From Paenibacillus sp. 1011MAR3C5 (GTDB lineage: Bacteria; Bacillota; Bacilli; Paenibacillales; Paenibacillaceae), in the NCBI RefSeq assembly GCF_003591485.1, contig NZ_QZCF01000005.1, positions 396,922 through 460,921 of the forward strand: a stretch of 64,000 nucleotides of DNA. The letters run 5' to 3'. The notes beneath the pieces are model-generated. The model worked only from the letters and a program-made list of their open reading frames with translations, was not told the origin of the DNA and did not search any database. Positions within the stretch are counted from its first letter, which is position 1. Every line of letters begins with the position of its first letter. Positions 35,310-44,293 of this stretch are shown here, piece by piece. Both the position numbers and the translations under genes were made by a program.

Positions 35310-37460
35310 TTGGGGCAAATCTGGTCTATCTACACGAAGGATATTCGTGGTATCTTCCGTAACCTTGCTGCAACTGTTATTATTCTCGGTCTTGCGTTTC
35401 TGCCTTCCCTATACGCATGGTTCAATATCAAAGCATCCTGGGACCCGTACGGCCAGACGCATTCACTTGCGATTGCGGTTGTGAACAAAGACGAGGGAGC
35501 CGTTCTTCGCGATCTGCCTATACATGCCGGGGATGAGATTGTAGCTTCTTTAAAGGAGAACAAGCAAATTGGCTGGGTGTTTGTTGAGGAGAGCAAGGCA
35601 ATGAAAGGCGTGATGCATGGCGACTATTACGCCAGTATTACGATTCCGTCGGACTTCTCCGCCAAAATGGCGACGGTGCTCAGCGATCATCTTCAGCAAG
35701 CCGAGCTGGACTTTGCCGTGAACGAAAAGATTAATGCAGTATCGCCCAAGATTGCCGAGAAAGGGGCAAGCGGTATCGTAGAGCAAGTGCGTGCCAGCTT
35801 TGTGAAGACGGCGAATGAAACGATCTTCCGCATCTTTGCCCAGATCGGTATCGAGCTGGAGGAGAATCAGCCGGCGATTGAGCGTGTGCGTGGCGCCGTA
35901 TTCCAATTAGAATCGCTCATTCCGGCGATTAACGAGGCGGTAGCCACTGCGGCCACGGATATTGAAAAGTCAAGGAAAATCGCCAGCACCGTACAATCAG
36001 AGCTGCCGAAGGCTGCCCGTCTTGCAGAGGACGGAGAGGCTTTCACAAAGCAGCTCGGCGAATTTTTGGATGAGAGCGGTTCAGCCCTCGATCAAGCAGG
36101 ACCAATCATCAAGCAGGATCTGCAGCTGCTGCTTCAGTCTGCTCATGCCATGGAGGAGCTAACGGCCATCCTGCAGGATTCATCCATTGAACCGGAAGTC
36201 GTTCAAGCTCAGCTTGAACTAGCAGGTAGACGCCTATCGAGCGCAGTTACGGTTACAGACGGGTTAATCCGATTACTTGAACGGCTGAACAAGCTGGCGG
36301 AAGGCAAGCTGTTGGCACCCGCTATTGCCGACCTGCAAGGCGTGAAAAACCGGTTTCAGCAGCAGTTGAACCTTGTTCAGCAAATTCACACAGCCATCGA
36401 GCGAGGCGAGAAGCCTGCGGAGTCGCTTGTAGACAGCTTAAGCGCCTTATCAAAGAAAGCGACAGCAGCTCTCACGGATGTGCTGGGCCGTTATGACAGC
36501 GAGTTCATGCCTGCGATTCAGCAAGCGGCCCAGAAAGCGAAGCAATCCGCAGAAAGAGCCGGTGCGGTACTAGCGGAAGCGAACAAGGCTTTGCCCTCGG
36601 TCTCGAAAATCGTAGGCGATGCAGCAAAGGGGCTGGAGACAGGCAGCCGGGAGCTTAAGAAAATTCAAGCCAATTTGCCGGGGGCTGAGCAAAAGCTGAG
36701 GGAGGTTGCAAGCCGAATTCGGAGCTTGGAGAAGGAAGGGAATTTGGATGAGCTGATCGACTTGCTTAAGAACGATGCCGAGCGCGAAGGAGCTTTCTTT
36801 GCAGAGCCGGTCGTGTTAAAGGAGAACCGTCTGTTCCCGATCCCGAATTACGGGTCGGCTATGTCGCCTTTCTTCACCACGCTGTCCCTATGGGTCGGGG
36901 CGTTGCTGCTTGTCTCGCTGCTGACGGTGGACGTTCACGATGCCGTGCATGCTTATCGCAGCTATCAGGTTTACTTGGGCCGTTACCTGACCTTTCTGAC
37001 GATCGCGATTGTTCAATCCCTTCTTGTGACATTGGGAGATATCTGGCTGCTTAAGGCTTATGTAGCCGATCCCGTCTGGTTTGTGCTGTTCGGCATTTTG
37101 CTAAGCAGCATCTTTATGCTCATTGTGTATACGCTTGTATCGATATTCGGCAATGTAGGCAAGGCGATGGCGATCGTCCTGCTAGTGCTCCAGCTGGCAG
37201 GTTCAGGAGGGACGTTCCCGATTCAGGTAACGCCGCCGTTCTTTCAAGCGATTCATCCGTTTTTGCCATTCACCTATGCCATCAGCATGATGCGTGAGGC
37301 GGTCGGTGGTATTCTGTGGGATATCGTTTTGCGTGATTTGCTGGTTTTGGCTGTGTTTGCCGGTGTGGCGCTTCTGCTCGGACTTGCACTTAAAAAATGG
37401 ATCAACCGCTACTCCGCCAAAATGGTCGAGAAAGCGAGGGAGAGCGGCTTGATTCATTGA
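35310..37460 (+). CDS. YhgE/Pip domain membrane protein
   Basis: 716 residues, TTG start behind AGGAGTGGG. N-terminal segment IWSIYTKDIRGIFRNLAATVIILGLAFLPSLYAWFNIKASWDPYG is the YhgE/Pip signature, followed by an extracytoplasmic alpha-helical coiled-coil region of about 400 residues rich in Ala/Gln/Glu, then a C-terminal ABC-2-type membrane part with about five helices (SAMSPFFTTLSLWVGALLLVSLL). Relatives include phage infection protein Pip and the type VII secretion component YueB. Without ESX genes nearby the role stays open. No operon partner visible. Confidence 0.88.
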   Translation: MGQIWSIYTKDIRGIFRNLAATVIILGLAFLPSLYAWFNIKASWDPYGQTHSLAIAVVNKDEGAVLRDLPIHAGDEIVASLKENKQIGWVFVEESKAMKGVMHGDYYASITIPSDFSAKMATVLSDHLQQAELDFAVNEKINAVSPKIAEKGASGIVEQVRASFVKTANETIFRIFAQIGIELEENQPAIERVRGAVFQLESLIPAINEAVATAATDIEKSRKIASTVQSELPKAARLAEDGEAFTKQLGEFLDESGSALDQAGPIIKQDLQLLLQSAHAMEELTAILQDSSIEPEVVQAQLELAGRRLSSAVTVTDGLIRLLERLNKLAEGKLLAPAIADLQGVKNRFQQQLNLVQQIHTAIERGEKPAESLVDSLSALSKKATAALTDVLGRYDSEFMPAIQQAAQKAKQSAERAGAVLAEANKALPSVSKIVGDAAKGLETGSRELKKIQANLPGAEQKLREVASRIRSLEKEGNLDELIDLLKNDAEREGAFFAEPVVLKENRLFPIPNYGSAMSPFFTTLSLWVGALLLVSLLTVDVHDAVHAYRSYQVYLGRYLTFLTIAIVQSLLVTLGDIWLLKAYVADPVWFVLFGILLSSIFMLIVYTLVSIFGNVGKAMAIVLLVLQLAGSGGTFPIQVTPPFFQAIHPFLPFTYAISMMREAVGGILWDIVLRDLLVLAVFAGVALLLGLALKKWINRYSAKMVEKARESGLIH

Positions 37461-37550
37461 TTGTGGATTGGAATAAGGATGCAACTAGCTTCCCTTTTCA
37501 AGCGTCTAGGTTATGTATACGTATCATAGCCACGCTTGAGGGGGAACGGG

Positions 37551-38021
37551 ATGCGCTATTCCAGGTTATTGGGCATTAAGCTCATAGTGTTAGGGTTGAT
37601 CATGGCTCTGATGAGCTCATGCGGCAGCATGGATGTGGTTAGACATATCGAGGTTTTTGTTCACGAGTCGATGGAAGTAAACGAAGAAGGCGATTATGAA
37701 GTAACGGGTCATATTAAAGCAAATGCGATTACGACGTCGGAAGAAAGCAAGAACCTGTTGAGAACGGATGTAAAAATGATCGAGGATTATTACGACTCGG
37801 ATGGCAACTTTATAAAAAGCGAGGTTTCGCATTCGCGAAGCCACAAGTCTGATATTTCGATTACTGACGGCGGCTTCAGCCATAAGAAGGAGCTTCAAGA
37901 ACCATCGACGATCTTTATTCCTGAAGAGGGGTATGAACAATTCAGAATGAAAGACATGTCCGATGAAGAGAAGGAGATTGTGAAGGAGCATGTATTGTCT
38001 TATATGAAAATGCTCAATTAA
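37551..38021 (+). CDS. Small lipoprotein of unknown function
   Basis: 156 residues from ATG 37551 behind GAGGGGG. A signal peptide with lipobox LMSSCG ends near residue 25. The mature part is highly charged, with HESMEVNEEGDYEVTGHIKANA and SHSRSHKSDISI, and an acidic C-terminal helix (SDEEKEIVKEHVLSYM). No family recognised. Confidence 0.65.
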   Translation: MRYSRLLGIKLIVLGLIMALMSSCGSMDVVRHIEVFVHESMEVNEEGDYEVTGHIKANAITTSEESKNLLRTDVKMIEDYYDSDGNFIKSEVSHSRSHKSDISITDGGFSHKKELQEPSTIFIPEEGYEQFRMKDMSDEEKEIVKEHVLSYMKMLN

Positions 38022-38136
38022 AGGAGCTAATAACGGATGTATCTTTGAGAATGGACAGCGCATCTTAGCGGAATGAGTTCTGTATACAGGCTCTTTTAGT
38101 TAAAAAAAGATGTTGCAAAAGAAAAGGATATCGGTT

Positions 38137-38150
38137 ATTGTGGATATTAT
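38137..38150 (+). promoter_or_regulatory. Candidate operator shared by the Rrf2 gene and the flavoenzyme gene (copy 1)
   Basis: ATTGTGGATATTAT, upstream of the Rrf2-family gene, closely matches ATTATGGATATTAA at 38693-38706, upstream of the next gene (12 of 14 positions). Inferred binding site for the Rrf2 protein. Confidence 0.4.
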
Positions 38151-38185
38151 AGGTCGATAATTATAAGAGGAAGGAAGGAGGAGCC

Positions 38186-38674
38186 ATGCAGTATTCAAAA
38201 AGTACAGATTACGCCTTGCATGCTCTGATGCATCTGGCACACTCGGAACGTCAACAAAACGTCGGCATTAAGGAACTTTCAGGAACATTAGGCGTATCTG
38301 AAAGCTATCTGTCCAAAATCATGTCCAAGCTGAGACAAGACGGGATTGTAAGGGCTGTACCGGGAGTGAATGGCGGCTACGAGCTTGCACGCCAGCCGGA
38401 TCAAATCTCGTTTCTTGATGTCATTCAGGTAATTGAAGGCAGGCAGCACATGTTCGAGTGCTCGAACTCGAGGTCCAAGCAGCATCAGCTCTTAGCTGAA
38501 GAGGAAAGCCCAGAAGATGATGAGCCATGTCCTCCAAAGGGAAACGGATGTCTGATTGAACAAGTGATGATAACTGCGGAGGAGCAACTGCATCAATACT
38601 TGAGGGAGCACACGATTCAGACCGTGTTAGACAGGTATACAAATCAATGCAATCAAGATCATACCAAGAAGTGA
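38186..38674 (+). CDS. Rrf2-family transcriptional regulator
   Basis: 162 residues. Starts MQYSKSTDYALHALMHLA, with helix-turn-helix VGIKELSGTLGVSESYLSKIMSKLRQDGIVRAVPGVNGGY, the family hallmark. Three cysteines, Cys92, Cys115 and Cys122, lie in the effector region. They could hold an iron-sulfur cluster (as in IscR/NsrR) or act as a redox switch, but the spacing is wider than in IscR. A matching 14-bp motif before this gene and before the flavoenzyme gene suggests autoregulation and control of its neighbour. Confidence 0.88.
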   Translation: MQYSKSTDYALHALMHLAHSERQQNVGIKELSGTLGVSESYLSKIMSKLRQDGIVRAVPGVNGGYELARQPDQISFLDVIQVIEGRQHMFECSNSRSKQHQLLAEEESPEDDEPCPPKGNGCLIEQVMITAEEQLHQYLREHTIQTVLDRYTNQCNQDHTKK

Positions 38675-38692
38675 TTCGCTTCTTGCACATTA

Positions 38693-38706
38693 ATTATGGA
38701 TATTAA
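38693..38706 (+). promoter_or_regulatory. Candidate Rrf2 operator (copy 2)
   Basis: ATTATGGATATTAA in the short gap before the flavoenzyme gene. See the copy at 38137. Confidence 0.4.
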
Positions 38707-38729
38707 AGATCCGTGGAGGTGTCTATATA

Positions 38730-39650
38730 ATGACAGTGAACAAAAAGAACTTTGATGTAGTAATTATTGGCGGCGGACCGGGAGGCTTGAGCGCAGCTCT
38801 TGTACTGGGCAGGGCACGAAAGCATGTAGCAGTCATTGATGAAGGACGCCCACGCAATGCGGTGACTCACGCAGGCCATGGCTTTCTCACACGCGACGGA
38901 ATAAGCCCGAGTGAATTTCGAAGAATCGCAAAGGAGGAAATTAGCGTCTATCCCTCCGTATCGTTTGTTGACGATACAGCAGAGTCGATCACAGGGTCAG
39001 ACGGACACTTTCAGATCACGACTTCGCAAGGGATACAACTGGAGAGCAAAAAGGTACTGTTTGCCGTTGGCATGAAGGATCGTCCGCTTCCTATTCCCGG
39101 ACTTGCGGAGGTCTATGGCAGAAGCGCATTTGTATGCCCGTATTGCGATGGGTGGGAGCTGCGGGATGAGCCGCTCGTCATCATCAACAGCGGACCGGAG
39201 CTCATCCATTTCGCTCCCGTTATTTCGGGTTGGTCGGATCGCATCACATTTTGCACGAACGGTCCTGACGGGCTGACGGATTCCGAACGCGAGACGCTTC
39301 AACGCAGAGTGCCGCTATACGACTCTCCAATCCGGCATATTCACTCCGATGACGGAATTGTTCGAGAGGTTGTTCTTGAAGACGGGACATCTATTCCGTG
39401 CAGAGGCATATTCTTCAAGCCGGACTTGGTCATGGGATCGGACTTGCCACACGCTATCGGGTGCCAACTATCAGAAGAGGGACACGTCAAAGTGGATGCC
39501 TTTGGAAAGACGAGTGTTCCAGGTATATTCAGCGCAGGGGATATGACCTCGCGCATGCATCAGAAGATCATTGCCGCCGCTAATGGATCGGCCGCAGCAG
39601 CAGCCTTAAACAATGAACTGAATACCGAGGCTTGGTTGAAGAACGGGTGA
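38730..39650 (+). CDS. Thioredoxin-reductase-like FAD/NAD(P) oxidoreductase
   Basis: 306 residues. FAD motif IIGGGPGGLSAA (13-24), redox-active CPYCDG with Cys136 and Cys139, and C-terminal FAD segment SVPGIFSAGDMTSRMHQKIIAAANGSAAAA match the TrxB fold. The NADPH motif is altered: where TrxB has GGGxSA, this reads NSGPEL (about 154-159), and no thioredoxin is next to it, so it may use another partner. It lies 55 nt after the Rrf2 gene. Confidence 0.85.
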   Translation: MTVNKKNFDVVIIGGGPGGLSAALVLGRARKHVAVIDEGRPRNAVTHAGHGFLTRDGISPSEFRRIAKEEISVYPSVSFVDDTAESITGSDGHFQITTSQGIQLESKKVLFAVGMKDRPLPIPGLAEVYGRSAFVCPYCDGWELRDEPLVIINSGPELIHFAPVISGWSDRITFCTNGPDGLTDSERETLQRRVPLYDSPIRHIHSDDGIVREVVLEDGTSIPCRGIFFKPDLVMGSDLPHAIGCQLSEEGHVKVDAFGKTSVPGIFSAGDMTSRMHQKIIAAANGSAAAAALNNELNTEAWLKNG

Positions 39651-39700
39651 TAAATACAGATGTTGAACATGATCTGTCAGCATATATGGAGGGAATCGTA

Positions 39701-40594
39701 ATGAACCATCTTTTTGATGAAGCTCTATGGGAGAAGGAATGGAAGTCTCGCGGCGATACAATGGTTAATACAATGAGGAAGGCTGGAGTCGATCCTGCCA
39801 AAGCCTTTGATCCAAAAGCCAAAACGTTCAACGAGCAGTCGTTCAATGAAGAGGGAAGAAAAAGAAGCGCGCGAATTTTGAGCTGGATTGAGGGTCAGGG
39901 CTTTCAGTTGAAGAATGCCGCTGTGCTTGATGTTGGAGCCGCTTCTGGCGTGTTCACGGTACCTTTCCTGGAGCGGGGAGCGCAGGTAACGGCAATCGAG
40001 TCTTCGCTCCCTCAAGTTGAACTATTGAAGGAAAACACAGCAGCCTTCATGGAGAATATGGTGGAGATCATCCCCGAGCCTTTTGAAGACATCGATGTGC
40101 AGGATAGAGGCTGGACCAAGGCGTTTGACCTTGTTTTTGCCTCAATGTGCCCGGTTATCGTCGATTGGGAGAGCGTGGAGAAGCTGCTCCATAGCGCAAA
40201 GCAATTCTGTTATATCAGTATGCCGGTGAGTATTCCAGAGAACAGCTTAATCCGCGAAATGTGGCCGGTTCTGACCGGTATGCCTTTCAAATCGAAGCCG
40301 CTGGAGATGGGGTATTTGCTTCATCTGCTATATCTCAAAGGCTACTCCTATGAGACGCTCATTACAAGAGAAGAGAAGGAATCCGAGCTGACTCATGAGG
40401 CGGCTCTGCAGGAAATGCTGAAGCGGCTGCCCAAGCTCGGTTTGCCGGCAGACGAACGCAATCAGGAGCTTATCGCGGATTATCTGAAGCAGGCGTACCC
40501 AACGGGAAAGGTTGCGGTCCGGCAGGGCGGACGTTTTGGTAAAGTGCTGATTCGCTTGCAGGATGAGCGGATGTACGATCGAGGAGAGGCGTAA
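39701..40594 (+). CDS. Class I SAM-dependent methyltransferase
   Basis: 297 residues from ATG 39701, which follows GGAGGGAATC. The longer in-frame start at 39632 overlaps the flavoenzyme and lacks a site. Motif I AAVLDVGAASGVFTVPF near residue 75, acidic loop VTAIESS, and motif FDLVFASMCPVI near 145. The region of 60 residues before motif I (LFDEALWEKEWKSRGDTM) is seen in family members of unknown substrate. It is transcribed with, or just after, the Rrf2-controlled flavoenzyme. Confidence 0.82.
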   Translation: MNHLFDEALWEKEWKSRGDTMVNTMRKAGVDPAKAFDPKAKTFNEQSFNEEGRKRSARILSWIEGQGFQLKNAAVLDVGAASGVFTVPFLERGAQVTAIESSLPQVELLKENTAAFMENMVEIIPEPFEDIDVQDRGWTKAFDLVFASMCPVIVDWESVEKLLHSAKQFCYISMPVSIPENSLIREMWPVLTGMPFKSKPLEMGYLLHLLYLKGYSYETLITREEKESELTHEAALQEMLKRLPKLGLPADERNQELIADYLKQAYPTGKVAVRQGGRFGKVLIRLQDERMYDRGEA

Positions 40595-40599
40595 TCGAG

Positions 40600-40635
40600 G
40601 AGAAGCCGGGAATGATGTCCCGGCTTCTCTTTTTT
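40600..40635 (+). terminator. Terminator between convergent genes
   Basis: Perfect 12-bp stem GAGAAGCCGGGA (40600-40611) / TCCCGGCTTCTC (40618-40629), then TTTTTT. Confidence 0.92.
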
Positions 40636-42139
40636 ACTTTTGCAACGAGCCTTCCAGCCAATGGATATAAGCTTGAAAACGCAGTTGCTTGAGCTCCAGC
40701 GCGGTCAGAACAGGCACGTCATCCTTCGTCGAAACTAGGACGAGCCGTGATTCGGCGTTCCAGCTTACCTTGGCGCCAAAGGCTTCGAGCACCACCCGCG
40801 CAGGGATATACGTCCGGCCTTTGCTTATGACCGCTGGAACAGATTTTTGAGCTTTGCCATTAATATAGATGGTATCGTGGTAAAGTGGGATTTCGATCGT
40901 TGTGCCTTGCTTGCTAGCCGTTACAACACGAGTTCTGGAATCCCAGCCTACCTTGGCACCCATCGCCTCCAGCAGCTCCCGAAATGGAAGCAATGTTGAG
41001 CCCTGATGAACCAGAGGTTCATTCTCCAGCTCCAGCAGCTCATTGTTCCATACGACGGCGGCCTTGTATTTGATGCTTTGGGGTGGAACAGCTGCATCGA
41101 TCAGCCATTCGCTGGCGGGCGGGAACGGTTCAATGACGGGGATGTTTATTAAGTCGAGCCATTGACCAGTATTGGCATCGATGGAGGGACGATCTCCTTG
41201 GAAGAATAGCGGAACCCCGGGTTTGATTCGCAATTGATAATAGGGTTTTATAAGATCTCCGGTTCCGCTATTGATGTAATTCAGCTCTAGCTCATAATTA
41301 GAAAGTAAGCGGAGCTTAGCCAGTTCAAGCGGGTATTGCGGCTTTAGCTTGTCAGTGAACACGGGCATCTCTCTGTTCAGAGCTTCCGGGAATTGTCCGG
41401 CTTGATTCAATAAGTAATAATCATGGAGGGAATAAGTCAGTTTCTTTGGCAAAGTATTCTCATTCCAATGCCAATAGGGCGTTGCTTCATGATACATTTT
41501 CATGGCTGCAGCCTGATAAGACATGATGGAGCTTTCAGTCTCAAATGTTTCTTTGCCCCAATAAGCGGTGTAACTTGTTACAGTTCCGGTTAGGACATTA
41601 ACCGATACGTCAATAAAATTACCTTCAAATCGAATACCGTTGTGTGCACGGTCGAACCGGATGCGATCGCCATATTTCTCTTTATCATACTCCGAAATCG
41701 GATATGGATTGTATATCCAAGTGTCTTCCAACTTCCAAGGAAGCTGTTGGATGAACGCTTCTGCGACCTGTACTGCTTGTTCTTTTGTTACCTTCATCTT
41801 GCCTTCACCGATGATGTCGAGATTGCTTTCATAAAACTTAAGAAGTTCGCCAGTTTCATTGCTAAGCCAGATCTCGCCTCGTTGGTTATGCAATTTATAC
41901 TCAATTTCCCAAAACTCTTTGTTCAGGTCAAGGCTGCTGGTGACAGTCGCTCCTTCCGGCAGCAAATTCAACTCTTTGGCTCGCTTAATGGCTTGTTCAC
42001 TGTTAGTCAGCTTCACGGTTGCCGCAGCGGTATGGACAGATGAAGTGGGGACAACAACCATAACACCGATGATCAGCGATGATGCAAGGAGCAGCTTGGC
42101 GATGGGTCGCCAGAAAGCTGCAAGTGAACCTGTTTTCAT
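40634..42139 (-). CDS. Secreted YcdB/YcdC and copper-amine-oxidase-N1 domain protein (paralogue)
   Basis: About 501 residues from ATG 42139, with GAGGG upstream. The GTG at 42157 is less likely. A signal peptide or anchor (IAKLLLASSLIIGVMVVVPTSS) precedes YcdB/YcdC-like repeats (AEAFIQQLPWKLEDTWIYNPYPI, IRFDRAHNGI) and a C-terminal N1 domain (LLPFRELLEAMGAKVGWD, RTYIPARVVLEAFGAKVSW). Same architecture as the protein at 28.2-29.7 kb. Even the linker with AAVVWNNELLELENEP is shared, so the two are duplicates. Confidence 0.85.
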   Translation of the reverse strand: MKTGSLAAFWRPIAKLLLASSLIIGVMVVVPTSSVHTAAATVKLTNSEQAIKRAKELNLLPEGATVTSSLDLNKEFWEIEYKLHNQRGEIWLSNETGELLKFYESNLDIIGEGKMKVTKEQAVQVAEAFIQQLPWKLEDTWIYNPYPISEYDKEKYGDRIRFDRAHNGIRFEGNFIDVSVNVLTGTVTSYTAYWGKETFETESSIMSYQAAAMKMYHEATPYWHWNENTLPKKLTYSLHDYYLLNQAGQFPEALNREMPVFTDKLKPQYPLELAKLRLLSNYELELNYINSGTGDLIKPYYQLRIKPGVPLFFQGDRPSIDANTGQWLDLINIPVIEPFPPASEWLIDAAVPPQSIKYKAAVVWNNELLELENEPLVHQGSTLLPFRELLEAMGAKVGWDSRTRVVTASKQGTTIEIPLYHDTIYINGKAQKSVPAVISKGRTYIPARVVLEAFGAKVSWNAESRLVLVSTKDDVPVLTALELKQLRFQAYIHWLEGSLQK

Positions 42140-42192
42140 CAAAAAACACCCTCTCACATTCGAAAGAATTTTCCTGAATTTGGTTATGATGA

Positions 42193-42639
42193 CATCAAGA
42201 CGTTGCGGGCAGCAAAAGAGTTGCAGGATTTGATTCCATTAATCTTGTATCCAGTTCTTTTGCGCGCGGAGCGATGCTTGCTCATCAGGATCCTGACAAT
42301 TCTCCGGCACTGAATGTGACGATCGGCTTTCTCTACTTTGCCCAGGAAGAGAAGTATCTGTTCCGAACCCTATACCTAAGCGGCTACAAAACGTATAATC
42401 CGCAGACGGATGAATTTCTTGGTGAAGAGCTGACAACCCGCTATATGCGCTACAGCAAGCGGCTGAACGCTGTATCCGACGAGCAGATCAAGCGGATTTT
42501 TCTCAAGCTGATGATCTATCTGATTGGGATCGGGACGCTGCTCAACACGCGTACGCTGGAGCTGGATATGGACCAGGCTACAGAAATGATACGGGAAATG
42601 TACGAGATGCTGCTGATGAAAGAAGGACTCATTTATTAG
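42193..42639 (+). pseudogene. TetR-family regulator remnant lacking the DNA-binding domain
   Basis: The open frame starts after a stop at 42190-42192 and encodes about 148 residues: FDSINLVSSSFARGAMLAHQD, FLYFAQEEKYLFRTLYLSGYKTYN and a C-terminal helix MDQATEMIREMYEML, as in TetR ligand domains. No TetR helix-turn-helix is encoded. The 53 nt before it are the promoter region of the divergent wall-protein gene. The first ATG is 42274 without a good binding site. Probably a deletion remnant. A shortened ligand-domain protein is possible but less likely. Confidence 0.7.
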
Positions 42640-42659
42640 CATGAAAAGGAGCGAATGAG

Positions 42660-43496
42660 ATGACGGTTCTACTCGGTCAAAAGCTTGCGGAAGGTGGATG
42701 TGCAGAAGTGTTCGAGTGGGGAGAGGGCAAGATTGTGAAGTTGGCTAAGCCCAATACGAACGAATGGGCTCTGCGAAGAGAGTTGAATCACAGCCGTATT
42801 GCGAAGAGCTGCGGACTTCCGGTGCCTGATGCTTATGAGCTTATCCATACGGATGGCCGTCCAGGCATCGTATTTGAACATATAAAGGGAGAATCGCTGA
42901 TGAAGCGTTTTGTCGACCGTGCAGCATCTGCCCTGCAGGCATTTAGTGGGACGAGAGATGATCTTGGAGCTGCCCTGACAGCCAATCTCTTGTTCCAGGT
43001 CCATCAGCAATCGGCGGAAGGGCTGCCGCGCCAGCGGGAGAGCCTGGAGTACGACATCCGCTCTACAGCTTATTTGACTGAAAAGGAACATGACGCCGTT
43101 ATTGATCATATGAACCGTTTGCCTGAAAAAGAGCAGCTCTGCCATGGCGATCCGAATCCGGGCAATATCTTGCTGCGCGAGCACGATGCATTTCTGATCG
43201 ATTGGAACAATGCATCCATTGGCAACCCGGAGGCTGACTTAGCGGAATATATTCTCATGATTCGATATACCATTCTGCCTTCACATCTGCCCGAACTATT
43301 CAATCAGGTGTTGGATGCTAAACGTGAATCCACCATTCTGAGCTTTGTCGCGGAATATAAGGGGCTCTCTGGCATCGGGCATGCTGAGATTGTGCCATGG
43401 TTGCCTGTCATCGCTGCCCGCAAATTATGTGCCGATGCCATAAGCGAAGAAGAGAATCGGTTTTTAATCCAGGAAGTCAGAAGCTTCAACCTTTAA
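42660..43496 (+). CDS. Aminoglycoside-phosphotransferase-like kinase
   Basis: 278 residues of the APH/choline kinase fold. A nucleotide loop region LAEGGCAEVFEWGEGKIVKLAKPN, catalytic LCHGDPNPGNILL near residue 160 with the Brenner HxDxxxxN pattern, and metal site FLIDWNNASIGNPEADLAEYIL. Small-molecule phosphorylation is predicted. True aminoglycoside resistance cannot be judged. Overlaps the convergent peptide deformylase gene by 4 nt. Confidence 0.85.
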   Translation: MTVLLGQKLAEGGCAEVFEWGEGKIVKLAKPNTNEWALRRELNHSRIAKSCGLPVPDAYELIHTDGRPGIVFEHIKGESLMKRFVDRAASALQAFSGTRDDLGAALTANLLFQVHQQSAEGLPRQRESLEYDIRSTAYLTEKEHDAVIDHMNRLPEKEQLCHGDPNPGNILLREHDAFLIDWNNASIGNPEADLAEYILMIRYTILPSHLPELFNQVLDAKRESTILSFVAEYKGLSGIGHAEIVPWLPVIAARKLCADAISEEENRFLIQEVRSFNL

Positions 43497-44011
43497 ATGC
43501 CTTGATTCGTCAATCGAATCACTTGAAGCACATCGATACGCTGTTGGGTTTGCTCGTGATACAGCCACTTCTCGCGAACATGATCGACAAACAATACACC
43601 ATTCAGATGATCGATCTCATGCTGCATGCAGCGGGCAAGGTAACCTTCTGCTTCAAGAATGACTCTTTTGCCCTGCCTATTCAACGTGCTTAGCTTGATG
43701 TAGTGAGCTCTCATCACATAACCCAAGTAACCTGGAAAGGACAAACAGGCTTCTGTGCCCAATTGTTCGCCGCTCAGTTCTAAGATCTCTGGATTAATTA
43801 GTTCAATCAGCCCGTCCCCGCAATCCATCACAATCAATCTTCTCAGAATGCCGATCTGGGGCGCGGCAAGACCTGCGCGGCCTTCGCGGGCGTATAAGGT
43901 TTCCGCCATATCATCGAGAAGCTTTAACGTTTTCGAATTCAGTTCGGCAACTGGCTTGGCATTCTTCCGCAGAATCGGATCTCCAAAAGGCAAAATGCTT
44001 TTTTCAGACAT
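43493..44011 (-). CDS. def: Peptide deformylase
   Basis: 172 residues from ATG 44011, behind AAAGGAGC (minus strand). Removes the formyl group from new proteins. Motif 1 GLAAPQ with Gln52 is preceded by RA instead of the usual G-x, motif 2 is EACLS (Cys89) instead of EGCLS, and motif 3 HEIDH (His131, Glu132, His135) is intact, so all metal ligands are present. The substitutions fit a divergent type 3-like enzyme. It is cotranscribed 2 nt after an XRE regulator gene with tandem palindromes upstream, unusual for a housekeeping def, which suggests an accessory copy. Confidence 0.85.
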   Translation of the reverse strand: MSEKSILPFGDPILRKNAKPVAELNSKTLKLLDDMAETLYAREGRAGLAAPQIGILRRLIVMDCGDGLIELINPEILELSGEQLGTEACLSFPGYLGYVMRAHYIKLSTLNRQGKRVILEAEGYLARCMQHEIDHLNGVLFVDHVREKWLYHEQTQQRIDVLQVIRLTNQGI

Positions 44012-44013
44012 GC

Positions 44014-44256
44014 TTATGCTCCTTTCTCTTTCCATGGAGGGGTATATACCCACAAATCATTTGGTGTACACTCCAAAGAAATGCATAGCGCATCAAGTGT
44101 CTCGGCTTTCATTTGCTTGGGCTGTTGAGTTAATAAAGCGCTGATGGAAGCAGGGGATAGACGGTAATTCGCCTTTTCGGCTAATTGTCTTGCTAAGTCC
44201 GCACCCGTCCATATTCCTCTGGCAGCCATGACATGTCGCAGCATCCATGTAAGCAT
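44014..44256 (-). CDS. XRE-family small DNA-binding protein
   Basis: 80 residues from the ATG at 44256, 5 nt after GAGGTGA (minus strand). The ATG at 44259 is too close. A single helix-turn-helix of Cro/CI type: LRHVMAARGIWTGADLARQL, SPASISALLTQQPKQM as recognition helix, then ETLDALCISLECTPNDLWVY. Like the YozG/YobD group, it is almost only a DNA-binding domain. Cotranscribed with the deformylase gene. Two 15-bp palindromes in its promoter region are probable operators. Confidence 0.88.
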   Translation of the reverse strand: MLTWMLRHVMAARGIWTGADLARQLAEKANYRLSPASISALLTQQPKQMKAETLDALCISLECTPNDLWVYTPPWKEKGA

Positions 44257-44293
44257 CATTTCACCTCATTAATTCATGAATATCGATTTACTA

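Noticed and set aside
42140..42233. Frame upstream of the TetR remnant as its missing N-terminal part
   Set aside because: It is antisense to the wall-protein gene start and does not encode a helix-turn-helix.
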